Below, piece after piece: positions 45,475 to 54,161 of a stretch of 64,000 nt of DNA. The stretch comes from Paenibacillus sp. ACRRX (GTDB lineage: Bacteria; Bacillota; Bacilli; Paenibacillales; Paenibacillaceae), in contig NZ_JAKRNK010000005.1 of assembly GCF_022346885.1 (NCBI RefSeq), positions 372,001-436,000 on the forward strand. The letters run 5' to 3'. Each line of letters opens with the position of its first letter. The stretch's first letter is position 1. The notes below the pieces were generated by a model, which was not told the origin of the DNA, did not search any database, and was given only the letters and a program-made list of their open reading frames with translations. A program made the translations under genes and the position numbers.

Positions 45475-45507
45475 AAAAAAGAAGAAGGCTTTACCAGCCC
45501 CCTTCTC
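45475..45507 (-). terminator. Terminator after the CmcI-like gene
   Basis: On the minus strand GAAGG...CTTC with inner GCT/AGC pairing is followed by TTCTTTTTT. It ends the transcript of the gene upstream. Confidence 0.65.
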
Positions 45508-45538
45508 ATTCACCTGCTGCCTATCAACAATTGATATC

Positions 45539-46156
45539 TTACTTCACTCGCAGCAAATAACCATTTGGGTTAAACGTTAGATGAAATTTATGCTTGTTCA
45601 TATCGATAATAAATTCACCGTGATCAGGCAGGAATCGTCCTACCGCTTCCATCGGTCCAGGCAACAGCTCAGGAATAACAGGGTGACCTACAATTGTATC
45701 TTCCACAATGATATAACTTCCTACCGTAACCAGTTGATGATACAGCATTAATTCCTTATAGACATGCTGCTCCGTGTGATCGGAATCTAAAATGACCAAT
45801 ACGACATCCCCTGGATTAATGAATGGTTTAACACGATTTAATGTATCAACCGAAGCCGAATCTCCGGTTAGATAAGTAATGCGGTCATGCTTGGGCCGTT
45901 CGACTTCTACAATATCTACGGTAACGATTCGCCCTTTGTTCATGAGATCACACATATGGGCCAAGTACAGTGCGCTCCCACCCTGATTGGTTCCGCACTC
46001 CACAATAACGTCTGGTTTTACGCTAAAGAGAATCTCCTGATACAGAAACAAATCCAATGGACATTTATATACGGGATGCCCCATCCAATAAGTATCCATC
46101 CATGCGTGGCTATTATAGTAATGTAAATAGAACGGTGTCATAAAATCAAACATGCC
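45539..46156 (-). CDS. CmcI-family (cephalosporin hydroxylase-like) methyltransferase-fold protein
   Basis: About 205 residues from ATG 46156, which has AAGGGGG before it. The SAM-binding fold shows VIVECGTNQGGSALYLA (motif I), IVTVDIVE, and VVLVILDSDHTEQHV with metal-binding acidic and His residues, then YIIVEDTIVGHPV. This is the CmcI/class I methyltransferase family common in glycan and antibiotic clusters; the substrate is unknown. It is a single-gene unit. Confidence 0.8.
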   Translation of the reverse strand, partial: GMFDFMTPFYLHYYNSHAWMDTYWMGHPVYKCPLDLFLYQEILFSVKPDVIVECGTNQGGSALYLAHMCDLMNKGRIVTVDIVEVERPKHDRITYLTGDSASVDTLNRVKPFINPGDVVLVILDSDHTEQHVYKELMLYHQLVTVGSYIIVEDTIVGHPVIPELLPGPMEAVGRFLPDHGEFIIDMNKHKFHLTFNPNGYLLRVK

Positions 46157-46289
46157 TGCGCCCCCTTCGCGCTGTCGTGGTTTCCCAAGACGAACCTTCC
46201 ATCCCAAGATTCTACATTAAATGCTTCAATAGAATAGCTTGTTCGGACTGATCCACTATGGCAGGGTCAAAATCCGCTCTTCTATACGC

Positions 46290-47008
46290 CTAGACAATAC
46301 CTGCTTCCAAGGCTTTATGTATTGCTTCTTCCCGATTACGTACGCCAAGCTTAAGGTACAGGGCCGACGCGTAGTTTCTTACCGTTCCATCGGACAGATA
46401 TAAAGCGGACGCAATACTCTTATACCGCATACCTTTGGACAATAGCTTTAATATCTCCACTTCTCGCGGGGTCAGATCGTAACCTGGCACTTACGTTGCA
46501 GGCGCAGTAATTGAGTCTAATGGAGTCTCCGTCCCTTGACTGGAGTGAATCTGATTCACCTGTTTGTTTGCAAAGTCTTGATCCAGGACCATCCCGCCCC
46601 GATATACAAGACGAATCGTATCTGCCAACTCACGTGGTTCACCTGATTTGAGTAAATAACCATCTGCCCCGCTCCGCATGATTTCCACTGCCAGATTAGT
46701 GTCTGGGAATGCAGTCAAAATTAAATGCGCGTACCCGGCCACTGTTGTTTAATCATGCGGTTAGCCACCAACCCATCCTTATTCGGCATATCCATGTCCA
46801 TCAGTACGACATAAGGCTCCAACTCTCGGCATCGCTCAATCACCTGTTCCCCATCTTCTGCAAGGCCTGCTACTTGCAGATCTGGATGCTCCCGCATGTT
46901 GATCCTGATACGGCGGTGAAATCGGGTGGCTCTGTCCATTACCGTGCCAAACAGCCTTTGTTCAGGCAGGAAGCCAGTGCGCAGCTGGATAAAGCCTTCA
47001 GGTAGCAC
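46290..47008 (-). pseudogene. Decayed NarL/LuxR-type response regulator
   Basis: Three pieces in gene order spell one response regulator. The first reads LEPYVVLMDMDMPNKDGLVA (receiver Asp) and ends at a frameshift near 46735. The second, in another frame, continues LILTAFPDTNLAVEIMRSGA and GYLLKSGEP, and ends at an in-frame TAA at 46493-46491. The third is the HTH (LTPREVEILKLLSKGM; GTVRNYASALYLKLGV). The receiver start has also lost its usual acidic pair. No partner kinase lies nearby. It cannot make a normal protein. Confidence 0.85.
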
Positions 47009-47152
47009 ACTGCTGTTGCCGCTTTACTTAAAATAGCATCCCGTATACGTTAATTTGTCTCCTCCTGTGCAGGGTGTACTAGTTTTGTATCATAAGAACA
47101 GAAGCTTGAAAAATACCCCACTCAAGAGATACGAGCCATAATAAACAACAAC

Positions 47153-47194
47153 AAAGCCGTCAGATCCACTTATCAATGTGGATCTGACGGCTTT
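47153..47194. terminator. Strong hairpin terminator after the TetR gene
   Basis: AAAGCCGTCAGATCCAC and GTGGATCTGACGGCTTT are perfect 17-base arms with an 8-base loop. On the minus strand the T-rich GTTGTTGTTTATT follows. It lies about 60 bases after the TetR stop. Confidence 0.85.
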
Positions 47195-47254
47195 ATAGCT
47201 GTTTGCATGATGCAATAGCAACCCCTTCTATACTTGGGTGCTTATATATCCGGA

Positions 47255-47845
47255 TCATTTGCACAGAGATCGCAGATGTGCAGCGATCACCGACCTGATC
47301 ATCTCCGGGTTCAGACGGCTGGGCATCACTACAGCATGCACCGCCAAACCGTCGATAACGGCATACAAGCGCTCCGTTTCAATCTCAAGGTCTAACCCCT
47401 CACGCAACAAGTCTGACTTGCTCAAGGCTTCCATTACACTTGAGATTACCCGTCTGAGCTCATCGTATACCTCGCTGCACAGCGCATGAAGAGTCGGATC
47501 TACCAGCGCTTTGGCTGTAAAGCCAAACCATACCTCCATTTCCGCGCTTCGTTCTTCATCCATAGGCAGAATTTCGCAGAGCAGCTGCTGAATATCCGCC
47601 ATCAATTCCCCTGTATATTGGATGCTGCTGATCCTGGTCTTAACCCGCTGGGAGACAAGCCGCATCGAGAAAGCCAACAGCTCAGACTGGGTGGAGAAAT
47701 AATGACGCATCGAGCCTGCGGATATGCCCGCTTCCAACGCAATGTTACGCACCGATGCGCGTTCCAGTCCATCTCGCAGGATGACTCTCCAAGTAGCTTC
47801 CGCTAATTTTTCTTTTTGTTTGTTATGATCTACAATTTTAGGCAT
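47255..47845 (-). CDS. TetR-family transcriptional regulator
   Basis: 196 residues. The N-terminal HTH (about 8-55) reads KLAEATWRVILRDGLERASV and RNIALEAGISAGSMRHYFST, close to BetI-type TetR proteins. The helical C-terminal ligand domain follows. It is divergent from the membrane protein gene at 47928; the gap of about 80 bases holds an imperfect dyad (TTTTAATACAC near 47871 and GTGTTAAAA near 47907) that could be its operator. It probably represses that gene. Confidence 0.88.
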   Translation of the reverse strand: MPKIVDHNKQKEKLAEATWRVILRDGLERASVRNIALEAGISAGSMRHYFSTQSELLAFSMRLVSQRVKTRISSIQYTGELMADIQQLLCEILPMDEERSAEMEVWFGFTAKALVDPTLHALCSEVYDELRRVISSVMEALSKSDLLREGLDLEIETERLYAVIDGLAVHAVVMPSRLNPEMIRSVIAAHLRSLCK

Positions 47846-47927
47846 GCTCTCAGTATAACAGATGTTGTCTTTTTAATACACTCGTGCTAAATTAAAAAAT
47901 ACAGTTGTGTTAAAAAGGAGTGGAACT

Positions 47928-48473
47928 ATGATTGGTTGGCTCATACTGGCTTGTGAAATCGGATTTTGGGTATTTATTTTGTTAGGTTTGTTCGTCAGAT
48001 ATAAATTAAAGCAGCCCACATTAGGTGCTGTTTTACTGCTGTGCACGCCAATCATTGATGTATTATTAATCGTATTTACGGTCATTGATCTTCGTAACGG
48101 TGCTGAGGCCAATGTGTTCCACAGCTTGGCTGCGGTGTACGTCGGAGCAACAATTGCCTTCGGCAAGAGTATGGTACAATGGGCGGACAATCGCTTCATC
48201 CACTTATTCGGTGAAGGATTCCAGCGCCCGGCTCAACCGTCCAGACAACCCCACCCCTCACGTGCCAAGAAAGAACGGCTTGGCTGGTATCGACACGTGC
48301 TAGCATGGGCGATTGGTACCGCCTTATTGGGCAGCATCATATGGATCGTTGACCGCCCAACTGCAACGGATACGATGCTCGGAACGGCGCGCTCCTGGAC
48401 GATCATCCTGTTGATTGACTTTATTTGGAGCTTCAGTTATACGCTATGGCCCAAAGAAAAGCTGCAGCAATAA
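47928..48473 (+). CDS. Integral membrane protein (YmcC-like)
   Basis: About 181 residues. Three helices in the N-terminal half (WLILACEIGFWVFILLGLFV; GAVLLLCTPIIDVLLIVFTV; a third near 75) and two in the C-terminal half flank a charged loop (PSRQPHPSRAKKERL). The plan resembles B. subtilis YmcC, of unknown function; I say this from memory of the family. AAAGGAGTGGAACT sets the ATG at 47928. It is divergent from the TetR gene, which probably controls it. Confidence 0.75.
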   Translation: MIGWLILACEIGFWVFILLGLFVRYKLKQPTLGAVLLLCTPIIDVLLIVFTVIDLRNGAEANVFHSLAAVYVGATIAFGKSMVQWADNRFIHLFGEGFQRPAQPSRQPHPSRAKKERLGWYRHVLAWAIGTALLGSIIWIVDRPTATDTMLGTARSWTIILLIDFIWSFSYTLWPKEKLQQ

Positions 48474-48483
48474 TCCCTTGCTT

Positions 48484-48672
48484 ATTTGACTTCGATGATG
48501 ATGAAGGTATTGATGAACCGGTACCTGTCGGTGGAGTATTTACACAGCCGCATTCATGGGGCCTGATAGTCCTCAGCCACAACCTTGGGGTGGTCCCGTC
48601 TCACATAATCCTGGATCTCACAATCCTGCTATTGGATACGTCCCTGCACAGGGATATATTATGTGGGCTTGA
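48484..48672 (+). pseudogene. Remnant of a Pro/Gly/His-rich small protein
   Basis: One frame reads DFDDDEGIDEPVPVGGVFTQ followed by PHSWG. At 48560 the sense appears to move to another frame reading PDSPQPQPWGGPVSHNPGSH and then NPAIGYVPAQGYIMWA before TGA at 48672. Both halves share Pro/Gly/His/Trp composition, so a frameshifted coat-like small protein is likely. No start codon is evident. A terminator follows at 48725. Confidence 0.35.
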
Positions 48673-48724
48673 ATTCCTATCTTTGTGCCATATAAGAGGT
48701 AATGTTGTAATATGTGTTTATTCC

Positions 48725-48752
48725 AAGAACATCCTAAAGGGTGTTCTTTTTT
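48725..48752 (+). terminator. Intrinsic terminator
   Basis: AAGAACA and TGTTCTT pair (with CC/GG inside) and run into TTTTTT. It probably ends the transcript of the membrane protein gene or of the remnant after it. Confidence 0.7.
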
Positions 48753-48806
48753 GTTAAATTTTGTTGAATGTAAATAGCGACCCGCACTTTCCTTACAGGG
48801 CGTTGA

Positions 48807-48843
48807 GTTGCTGCGATTCTTGAGTACGAAAAATCGCAGCAAC
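48807..48843. repeat. 12-bp perfect inverted repeat
   Basis: GTTGCTGCGATT and AATCGCAGCAAC are perfect inverted copies around 13 bases, with no T-run. The stretch 48753-49069 otherwise shows no gene and should hold the promoter of the BclA-like gene. Confidence 0.5.
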
Positions 48844-49069
48844 CTCCGCGAAATAAGTTTTAGACAATCTCATGACTTTGAATCATTAAAAAATGGAAAA
48901 CCAAAAATAGAGTATTAGACTGAAAGATTACTTTATTTTCTTTCGTCAAAGTTTCCAATGTCCTTTTGACAGTGTACATTAATGGATTTTCATTTATAAC
49001 AGTAACTCATCATGTTTCTACACATATGTTGCTTTGAGTGAACAAATTTATGATAGGAGAGTTTGAATT

Positions 49070-49315
49070 ATGTCACAAGCAAATCTGCCCAATATTACCC
49101 CCAGTATTACCATTACGAGAGATGACGCTTTAAATTTGATTTTGTCATCTATTGCAATCGAAGAACTTGGACTAGGACACATCATAAATGCAGAGGCAGA
49201 AAAGATCCAATATGCTATAGGTACTTTACCGGGTTTAACTGTCCCTACAACGATAAGTGATCTGCTGGTGGGCCAACTGGAACTGTTTCCAGTGCATTTG
49301 GCAGCTTCTATATGA
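49070..49315 (+). CDS. N-terminal part of a BclA-like collagen/exosporium protein (split)
   Basis: 81 residues. [20 protein letters not shown] followed by [18 protein letters not shown] and [18 protein letters not shown] is the conserved N-terminal domain found before collagen-like repeats in spore-surface proteins of Bacillus and Paenibacillus. After about residue 64 the frame leaves the expected path and ends within 17 residues. A GGAGAG site precedes the ATG. Its stop overlaps the ATG of the next frame (ATGA). Confidence 0.7.
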   Translation: MSQANLPNITPSITITRDDALNLILSSIAIEELGLGHIINAEAEKIQYAIGTLPGLTVPTTISDLLVGQLELFPVHLAASI

Positions 49316-49707
49316 CCGAGACAGGCTCACTAAATCTTACGTCAACGCCTATCGTTGTACCACTTGATTTGCCATCCGCTGTATCCGACAATATCAGCTA
49401 CGCAAATGCCAATGCTATTACCATTTTAGAGTCCGGAACCTACCGGGTAGATATTACTATGAGTGGAAGGTCTTTAAACACCACAACTATTACTCTTGTG
49501 CTTGCTATTAATAATGTACCACAGGGCAACACTATACAGTCGCTTGAATTTTCTACGTTCGAACTGAATACTTTTGTATTCTCCAACTTCTTGTCGTTGA
49601 CTTCAGGAGATCAATTGAGTCTTCTTATTTCTTCCGAGCCTGACACCTTGTTTTCTACACCACAGCTTGGTCAAACAGGAGGTTTAGTCGTACAGCGGGT
49701 TAATTAA
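49312..49707 (+). CDS. C-terminal TNF/C1q-like part of a BclA-like protein (split)
   Basis: 131 residues, all beta-strand in character: [11 protein letters not shown]-like and [44 protein letters not shown]. This is the trimeric C-terminal domain that follows collagen repeats in BclA-type proteins. The same frame is open upstream and reads [18 protein letters not shown], which keeps a single Gly-Pro-Thr triplet of the lost collagen region. It may be translated by coupling at the ATGA overlap, or be a dead fragment. Confidence 0.65.
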   Translation: MTETGSLNLTSTPIVVPLDLPSAVSDNISYANANAITILESGTYRVDITMSGRSLNTTTITLVLAINNVPQGNTIQSLEFSTFELNTFVFSNFLSLTSGDQLSLLISSEPDTLFSTPQLGQTGGLVVQRVN

Positions 49708-49785
49708 TGGATTAGGCTTACTGTTGTGACTGCATGTAAAATTTAGCTAATTCCTATCACACTATAGATTTTATATATTAGGCAT

Positions 49786-49842
49786 AAGCACCGCTTTGAC
49801 GGATCGATCTTTACAGGTCAACCAGTCTCGCAGGTGCTTTTT
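49786..49842 (+). terminator. Terminator after the BclA-like gene
   Basis: AAGCACC and GGTGCTT close a long stem-loop with an inner TTGAC/GTCAA pairing, followed by TTTTT. The flanking stretch 49708-50002 shows no further gene. Confidence 0.55.
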
Positions 49843-50002
49843 GTGCTGGTTGTTGGAAAATGATTATGGCTAATACAACATAAGATGATGAGCCACGTTT
49901 TTACCTTTATGGAGTCATCCTTTAAAATAAATGATTAAAAAAATGAACCATTTGAATCTAGCGAGCCAATACATCGTGTATACAAATTCAGGGGGCCCTC
50001 AA

Positions 50003-50593
50003 ATGACTGATCAGCAACTCCATATATGGCTGGATCGCTTAATAGACGGTGATCTATCCGCTTTTGACTTTATTTATAGCCAGACCAAGCATAAGGTTTA
50101 TGGTACTGTGGCAGCTCTAGTATCAAATAAGGAAGACGTTAATGATATCGTCAGCGAGATATACTGCCAACTGTGGAAGGCTCTGCCGAGCTATGATCGC
50201 TCGCGGCCCTTTCTGTTCTGGCTTAACGGCATCGTTATTAAGCAAGTACACAATTGGCGAAGACAAATCTGGAGAAGATTCCGCCTGTTTGAAAGGAACA
50301 ACCGGTTAAGCGAACGTTTGCCTATAGAAATGCCAGATGAACCGTTGCTTGCCCACGAGATACAGTTGGAGATCAGGAACATCCTTTTATCACTGCCATT
50401 TAAGCAGCGCATAGTCATTATTTATCGCTATGACTACGAATATACGTACGAGCAGATTGCAGAGCTGCTTGAGATCCTAGTCGGCACAGCAAAATCAAGA
50501 ACCCATCTGGCGTTAAAACAAATACGCAAACGGTATAACCATCAGCTAGAACAGGAGGGAATGTCCAGCCATGTCTATCTCAAAGAAAATTAA
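50003..50593 (+). CDS. ECF-type RNA polymerase sigma factor
   Basis: About 196 residues from ATG 50003, which follows AGGGGG; the frame is open 24 codons further up. Region 2 reads EDVNDIVSEIYCQLWKALPS and FWLNGIVIKQVHNWRRQ. Region 4 reads LLSLPFKQRIVIIYRYDYEY and TYEQIAELLEILVGTAKSRT. It lacks regions 1 and 3, as ECF factors do. It overlaps the next small ORF, a probable anti-sigma N-terminus, so both are one operon. Confidence 0.9.
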   Translation: MTDQQLHIWLDRLIDGDLSAFDFIYSQTKHKVYGTVAALVSNKEDVNDIVSEIYCQLWKALPSYDRSRPFLFWLNGIVIKQVHNWRRQIWRRFRLFERNNRLSERLPIEMPDEPLLAHEIQLEIRNILLSLPFKQRIVIIYRYDYEYTYEQIAELLEILVGTAKSRTHLALKQIRKRYNHQLEQEGMSSHVYLKEN

Positions 50594-50699
50594 GCAAAGT
50601 CTTTCCGGATCAATGGAGCAGATTCATATACCTCAGGAGCTTGACGAGCGTATAAGGCAGTCCTTTATTCAGCATCATCAACAAAAGGAGAGTAAATAA
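50571..50699 (+). CDS. 42-residue probable anti-sigma N-terminal ORF
   Basis: A short frame overlapping the sigma gene by 23 bases, with AGGAGGG about 11 bases before its ATG. It reads MSISKKIKQSLSGSMEQIHI and then PQELDERIRQSF, similar to the cytosolic start of Firmicute anti-sigma factors of the DUF4179 type. It ends at TAA, and an ATG follows at once in the same frame. It may be a stand-alone peptide or the cut-off front of the anti-sigma factor. Confidence 0.5.
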   Translation: MSISKKIKQSLSGSMEQIHIPQELDERIRQSFIQHHQQKESK

Positions 50700-51339
50700 A
50701 TGAAAAAAAATTATAGCACTTTGCTTAGCAGAGGTTATTATCCCGACAGGGGCTTACGCATTCAGCGGTTCGTACTTTGCGAAGGAGAACGCTAACCTTA
50801 ATGGATTGGTGAATCATGGTGTTAAAGAAGCCTTATCCAAAGGATTGTCCATACCGATCAACGAGAAGGTCACCGATCAAGGTCTTACAATCCATTTTAA
50901 AGAAATGTACGTGGAAGACACCAAAATACTTATCCATTACCGTATTGAGCAGAAGGACGGCAGCTTGATTCCATATGAGTTTGATACAACGGGATTAAAC
51001 GTACTGTCAGATGGCAAAAAGGATGGCCAGCAGGTAGAAAATCCAACTTATCAAGAGGCTCAGTATGAAGGGTTTAGCGTGTTGAATTTCCTAGGCAGCG
51101 ACCATGACAATCTGCCTTTCTATTTGATAGATGCGAACGGGGCTGAGATCAACACGGGTATAGCGGATCAGGATAAGCCTGAAGGGGTACTCGCCTTTGT
51201 TACCAACGGCCATAGTCTGCCCCAATCGATCAGCATGAAAGTAGATGTGAATCGGATCGGCAAAACGAAAGGCAGTTGGAAAGGAACGATTGCCATCGAT
51301 CAAGGGAAAGCAAAGCAAGCGACGGAAGTTGCAAAGTAA
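50700..51339 (+). pseudogene. Anti-sigma-like membrane protein interrupted at an A8 tract
   Basis: The ATG at 50700 is followed by eight A residues (50703-50710). As written, the frame ends after about 30 residues. With one A fewer it reads MKKIIALCLAEVIIPTGAYA, a membrane anchor, and continues unbroken through GLVNHGVKEALSKGLSIPIN, FKEMYVEDTKILIHYRIEQK and GYPFxx-type strands to 51339. The ectodomain resembles DUF4179/DUF5643 proteins that partner ECF sigma factors. A TTG at 50806 could start a cytosolic-only piece. Either a mutation or slippage on the A tract governs this gene. Confidence 0.6.
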
Positions 51340-51520
51340 TTGGCGCTATCGCTTCAATCGTGCAGCATAGTTCACGTAGACGTCATATTAAGGCGAGCTG
51401 TGTGACTCTCGTGAATGCACCTCTTGTATGTATGCTTGCGTGCGATAATGCGCTTTGTATGTACAAAAATAAGGCTGAAGAGCAAGGTAATTGTATACAT
51501 GTAAGTATGAACAGAAACAG

Positions 51521-51552
51521 GAGGATATCCGACGAAGGGATACCCTCTTGTT
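51521..51552 (+). terminator. Terminator after the sigma operon
   Basis: GAGGATATCC pairs with GGGATACCCTC (one mismatch), followed by TTGTTTCATT. The 180 bases between 51340 and 51520 show no gene. Confidence 0.65.
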
Positions 51553-51619
51553 TCATTGTTAACTTAAGCTAACCTTTCACTATGACTGTTTGCTCTTCAC
51601 TTTTTTCGTGCCGTTTTAT

Positions 51620-52588
51620 TTATCTCGTAACCAATGGTTTTAACTTCGCTTCGATCTGTTCTCGTTTCTCCTCCAGAAACGGTGGCAGTGCCAGCTTCTC
51701 TCCCAGATGCAGCATATCCTCGTCAACATCAAATCCCGGGCCATCCGTCGACAGCTCAAACAAAATACCATTTGGCTCGCGGAAATATAACGCACCGAAG
51801 TAATAACGATCTACAAAGCCTGAGCTTGGCAAGCGCATTTCTTGAATACGGTCTACCCATTTACGCAGTTCCGCCTCATTCTCCACCCGAAAAGCAACGT
51901 GGTGAACGCCGCCTCGTCCAAGACGCTCTTCAGAGAGGTCTGTTCGCGGCTCGATATGAACCTCTGCTCCCGTGCCACCCTCCCCAGTCTCATACACCTG
52001 AGTGTCTGGCTGGCCTTCTACAAGTGCAGGATAAGTTCCCTTGAGCCGGAACCCCATAATCTCGGTAAGCACATAGGCGGTCGCTTCTGGTTCCCGCACC
52101 GTAAGCTGCACCGGACCTAATCCAACAATACCATACTCTTGCGGGATGGAACTGCCTGCCCAAGGTATTCCGCCAGCTACCCCCGTATTCTTCTCGTCAG
52201 AGACGAGAATGAGACGCATACCTTCTCGATCTCGAAGCGCAAGCGTCGCTCGACCAAACCGCTGCTTAATCTCTTCATGCTCAACTTCAAACTGCTCCAG
52301 ACGCTGCTTCCAGTATGCCAAAGCTTGGTCACTGGCAACACGAAGTGAAGTCCCTGAGATGCTATCTACCCCGTCCCGGTTTCTCCCAGCGTTCGGAATC
52401 TCAAAAAACGTGAGTTCCGTACCCGGATTTGCCTGATCATCACCATAGAATAGATGATAGACGGACGTATCGTCCTGATTGACAGTCTTTTTAACCAGGC
52501 GCATACCCATGACTTGCGTGTAAAATTCAAAGTTTGCTGCTGCATTTGCCGTTAATGCCGATACGTGATGAAGTCCCTTTAATTCCAT
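51620..52588 (-). CDS. VOC-family ring-cleaving dioxygenase (MhqO/LinE-like)
   Basis: 322 residues of two VOC (glyoxalase-fold) modules. The first opens LKGLHHVSALTANAAANFEF with the metal His and a LVKKTVNQDD element. The second holds GRGGVHHVAFRVENEAELRK and ends ILFELSTDGPGF with the metal Glu. Such Fe(II) enzymes open hydroquinone rings and are induced by quinones. It stands alone; a dyad in its upstream region may be its control site. Confidence 0.88.
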   Translation of the reverse strand: MELKGLHHVSALTANAAANFEFYTQVMGMRLVKKTVNQDDTSVYHLFYGDDQANPGTELTFFEIPNAGRNRDGVDSISGTSLRVASDQALAYWKQRLEQFEVEHEEIKQRFGRATLALRDREGMRLILVSDEKNTGVAGGIPWAGSSIPQEYGIVGLGPVQLTVREPEATAYVLTEIMGFRLKGTYPALVEGQPDTQVYETGEGGTGAEVHIEPRTDLSEERLGRGGVHHVAFRVENEAELRKWVDRIQEMRLPSSGFVDRYYFGALYFREPNGILFELSTDGPGFDVDEDMLHLGEKLALPPFLEEKREQIEAKLKPLVTR

Positions 52589-52672
52589 GATGGATCATCC
52601 TCCTGATTATATGTTGGCCTAAACTTATGATTTGAATAATGAATAAAGGAATACTTAGCAGTTTTTAATAAT

Positions 52673-52705
52673 TATCTTGATTTAAAGATATATGTTTTCG
52701 AGATA
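52673..52705. promoter_or_regulatory. Dyad elements upstream of the VOC dioxygenase gene
   Basis: TATCTT and AAGATA form a dyad at 52673-52690. TATCTTGA (52673-52680) and TCGAGATA (52698-52705) are also near-perfect inverted copies and resemble half-sites of MhqR-type quinone regulators as I recall them. The wide spacing makes this tentative. Confidence 0.3.
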
Positions 52706-52789
52706 AATGTCAACTCATTTCAAACTGCCCATTCTTAAGTGATCTAGTAGATAAGACTGGTTACAACCCTTATGAGTTGCTTGGGTGAG

Positions 52790-52965
52790 AACTGGATATA
52801 TTGCAATGCAGAACAGAAGATCTGCGTAAAGTACTGCTTAATAAGGTGGTTGCGCAGAAGATGCACTAGTCGGCGGGTACAGTACAGAATTATATTTCTT
52901 CAATTTACTTGATATTGTAGGCGTAGGGCTGTGAAGAAGCTGTGGGAAAAGCACGCGTGGAACGA
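52790..52965 (+). pseudogene. Possible remnant of a LuxR-type HTH domain
   Basis: Pieces in plus-strand frames read EDLRKVLLNKVVAQKMH (then a stop), SAGTVQNYISSIYLIL (then a stop) and, after a frame change, AVKKLWEKHAW. GTVxNYISSIY is the recognition helix pattern of NarL/LuxR regulators. Two stops and a shift show it is dead. The stretch 52706-53056 has no other gene. Confidence 0.3.
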
Positions 52966-52984
52966 AATGTGTAATCCAATAAAA

Positions 52985-53055
52985 AACTCATGATTGTATT
53001 GCGTCATATGATGAATTCTTCTCGACCCAGCACACGTCAGAATAAATCATGAGTT
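52985..53055 (-). terminator. Inverted repeat / terminator after the 53075 gene
   Basis: AACTCATGATT and AATCATGAGTT are perfect 11-base arms 49 bases apart. On the minus strand TTTTTTATT follows. It lies 20 bases after the stop of the gene upstream. Confidence 0.55.
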
Positions 53056-53074
53056 ATTGATTTTAGGTTAAAGC

Positions 53075-53749
53075 CTATTTCCTCAATAGCTGTGAAGCAC
53101 ATAGATACAGTCTGTTTTTGTGTTTATAGTTCTGATCCCCAGTGTTTGGCGGGACAAATAAGTACAGCGTTTCGTACTCAACTGCATTTTGCAACAATGC
53201 CTCTTGTAACATGGCATACTTCTTGTATTCCAACAGCTTCTTCACATCATCCGTGGATAAATACTTGCCGTTGGCGATCTTCGCTCTCACTCTACTTGCA
53301 AATGTCTCTTTTATCATTGCCTTGGTATGGATATGCTCAAGTATGTCGAGGTCACCTTCGTGTATTCGGTTTTCTTTTAGCAAGGATATTAGCAAGCTTT
53401 CTAGTGCAACATAAGATGTCCGATCATACTCACGACTAATTTGCTGAAGCAATCTACGGTCCATTCGATGTTGTGCTGCTACCTTAGATAGAACTAAAAA
53501 GTACCTGTACGTCAAATGCTCCTTGGCTTCCGTAGGCAAGAGCAGTTCATCAAGCAAAGGATACAACCCATTTAGAGCTGCTTCAGTCAAATCACTATAT
53601 AATCGAGATTTCTCCTCATGAGACAGATGGAATAGTGCAGCGTTAACAATTTGAACGACGTCACTAGCAATTGCCTGCCTGTAGAATAATTCATGAAGGA
53701 GCAGCAATGTCTCTTGGTATCGCAAATTTTGACCTCCAATCTTAATCAA
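53075..53749 (-). CDS. Helical protein of unknown function
   Basis: 224 residues, almost wholly helical, soluble and charged, with no signal peptide. It starts MIKIGGQNLRYQETLLLLHE and contains LLQQISREYDRTSYVALESL, a possible HEAT-like or immunity-type fold. I do not recognise a family. It is the last of five co-oriented small unknown genes (53075-55720) with gaps of 70-230 bases. Confidence 0.6.
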   Translation of the reverse strand: MIKIGGQNLRYQETLLLLHELFYRQAIASDVVQIVNAALFHLSHEEKSRLYSDLTEAALNGLYPLLDELLLPTEAKEHLTYRYFLVLSKVAAQHRMDRRLLQQISREYDRTSYVALESLLISLLKENRIHEGDLDILEHIHTKAMIKETFASRVRAKIANGKYLSTDDVKKLLEYKKYAMLQEALLQNAVEYETLYLFVPPNTGDQNYKHKNRLYLCASQLLRK

Positions 53750-53843
53750 TGAGATGACATGAGGTCCGTTTCATCGCTCCAGGGTTAACAGGAAAGCAAC
53801 ATATGAACAAACCTGCGTTTGGGTTGTTTTACAAGGATTTTAT

Positions 53844-54161
53844 TTATAATGAAATACGTCTTTTTACGAAATTAATAGCATCTTCTATGTATGTTCTAAG
53901 CATGAGCAGCTCCATTGTTCTATTTTGATATAGAGGATAATCCCAATCATAGTTTTCTACGACTACCACGATAAAGCTGCCTCGCTCCGTGTCAAACTCA
54001 GGAAGCCAACCTACATCCAAAATAAATCGTTCATCTTCAAAGGCCACTTGCAAAATATCATGCTTTAATGACCATATCTGTTCTGCTAAGGGAAGTTGTG
54101 GGTCAAAATGAAATTCATTGTACGTTATCTTACCGGGTGTAAAATCAATAGCTGTTAGCAC
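53844..54161 (-). CDS. Small acidic immunity-like protein
   Basis: 105 residues, acidic. It begins MLTAIDFTPGKITYNEFHFD and includes FILDVGWLPEFDTERGSFIV and VVENYDWDYPLYQNRTM. The pattern (aromatic-acidic strands, C-terminal helix) is common among immunity proteins of polymorphic toxin systems and contact systems in Firmicutes. This is a resemblance of style, not a family match. No toxin gene is adjacent in the window. Confidence 0.55.
   Translation of the reverse strand: MLTAIDFTPGKITYNEFHFDPQLPLAEQIWSLKHDILQVAFEDERFILDVGWLPEFDTERGSFIVVVVENYDWDYPLYQNRTMELLMLRTYIEDAINFVKRRISL

Noticed and set aside
47153-47194. 17-bp perfect inverted repeat as a mobile element end
   Set aside because: It directly follows the TetR gene, has an 8-base loop and a T-rich tail, so it is a terminator.
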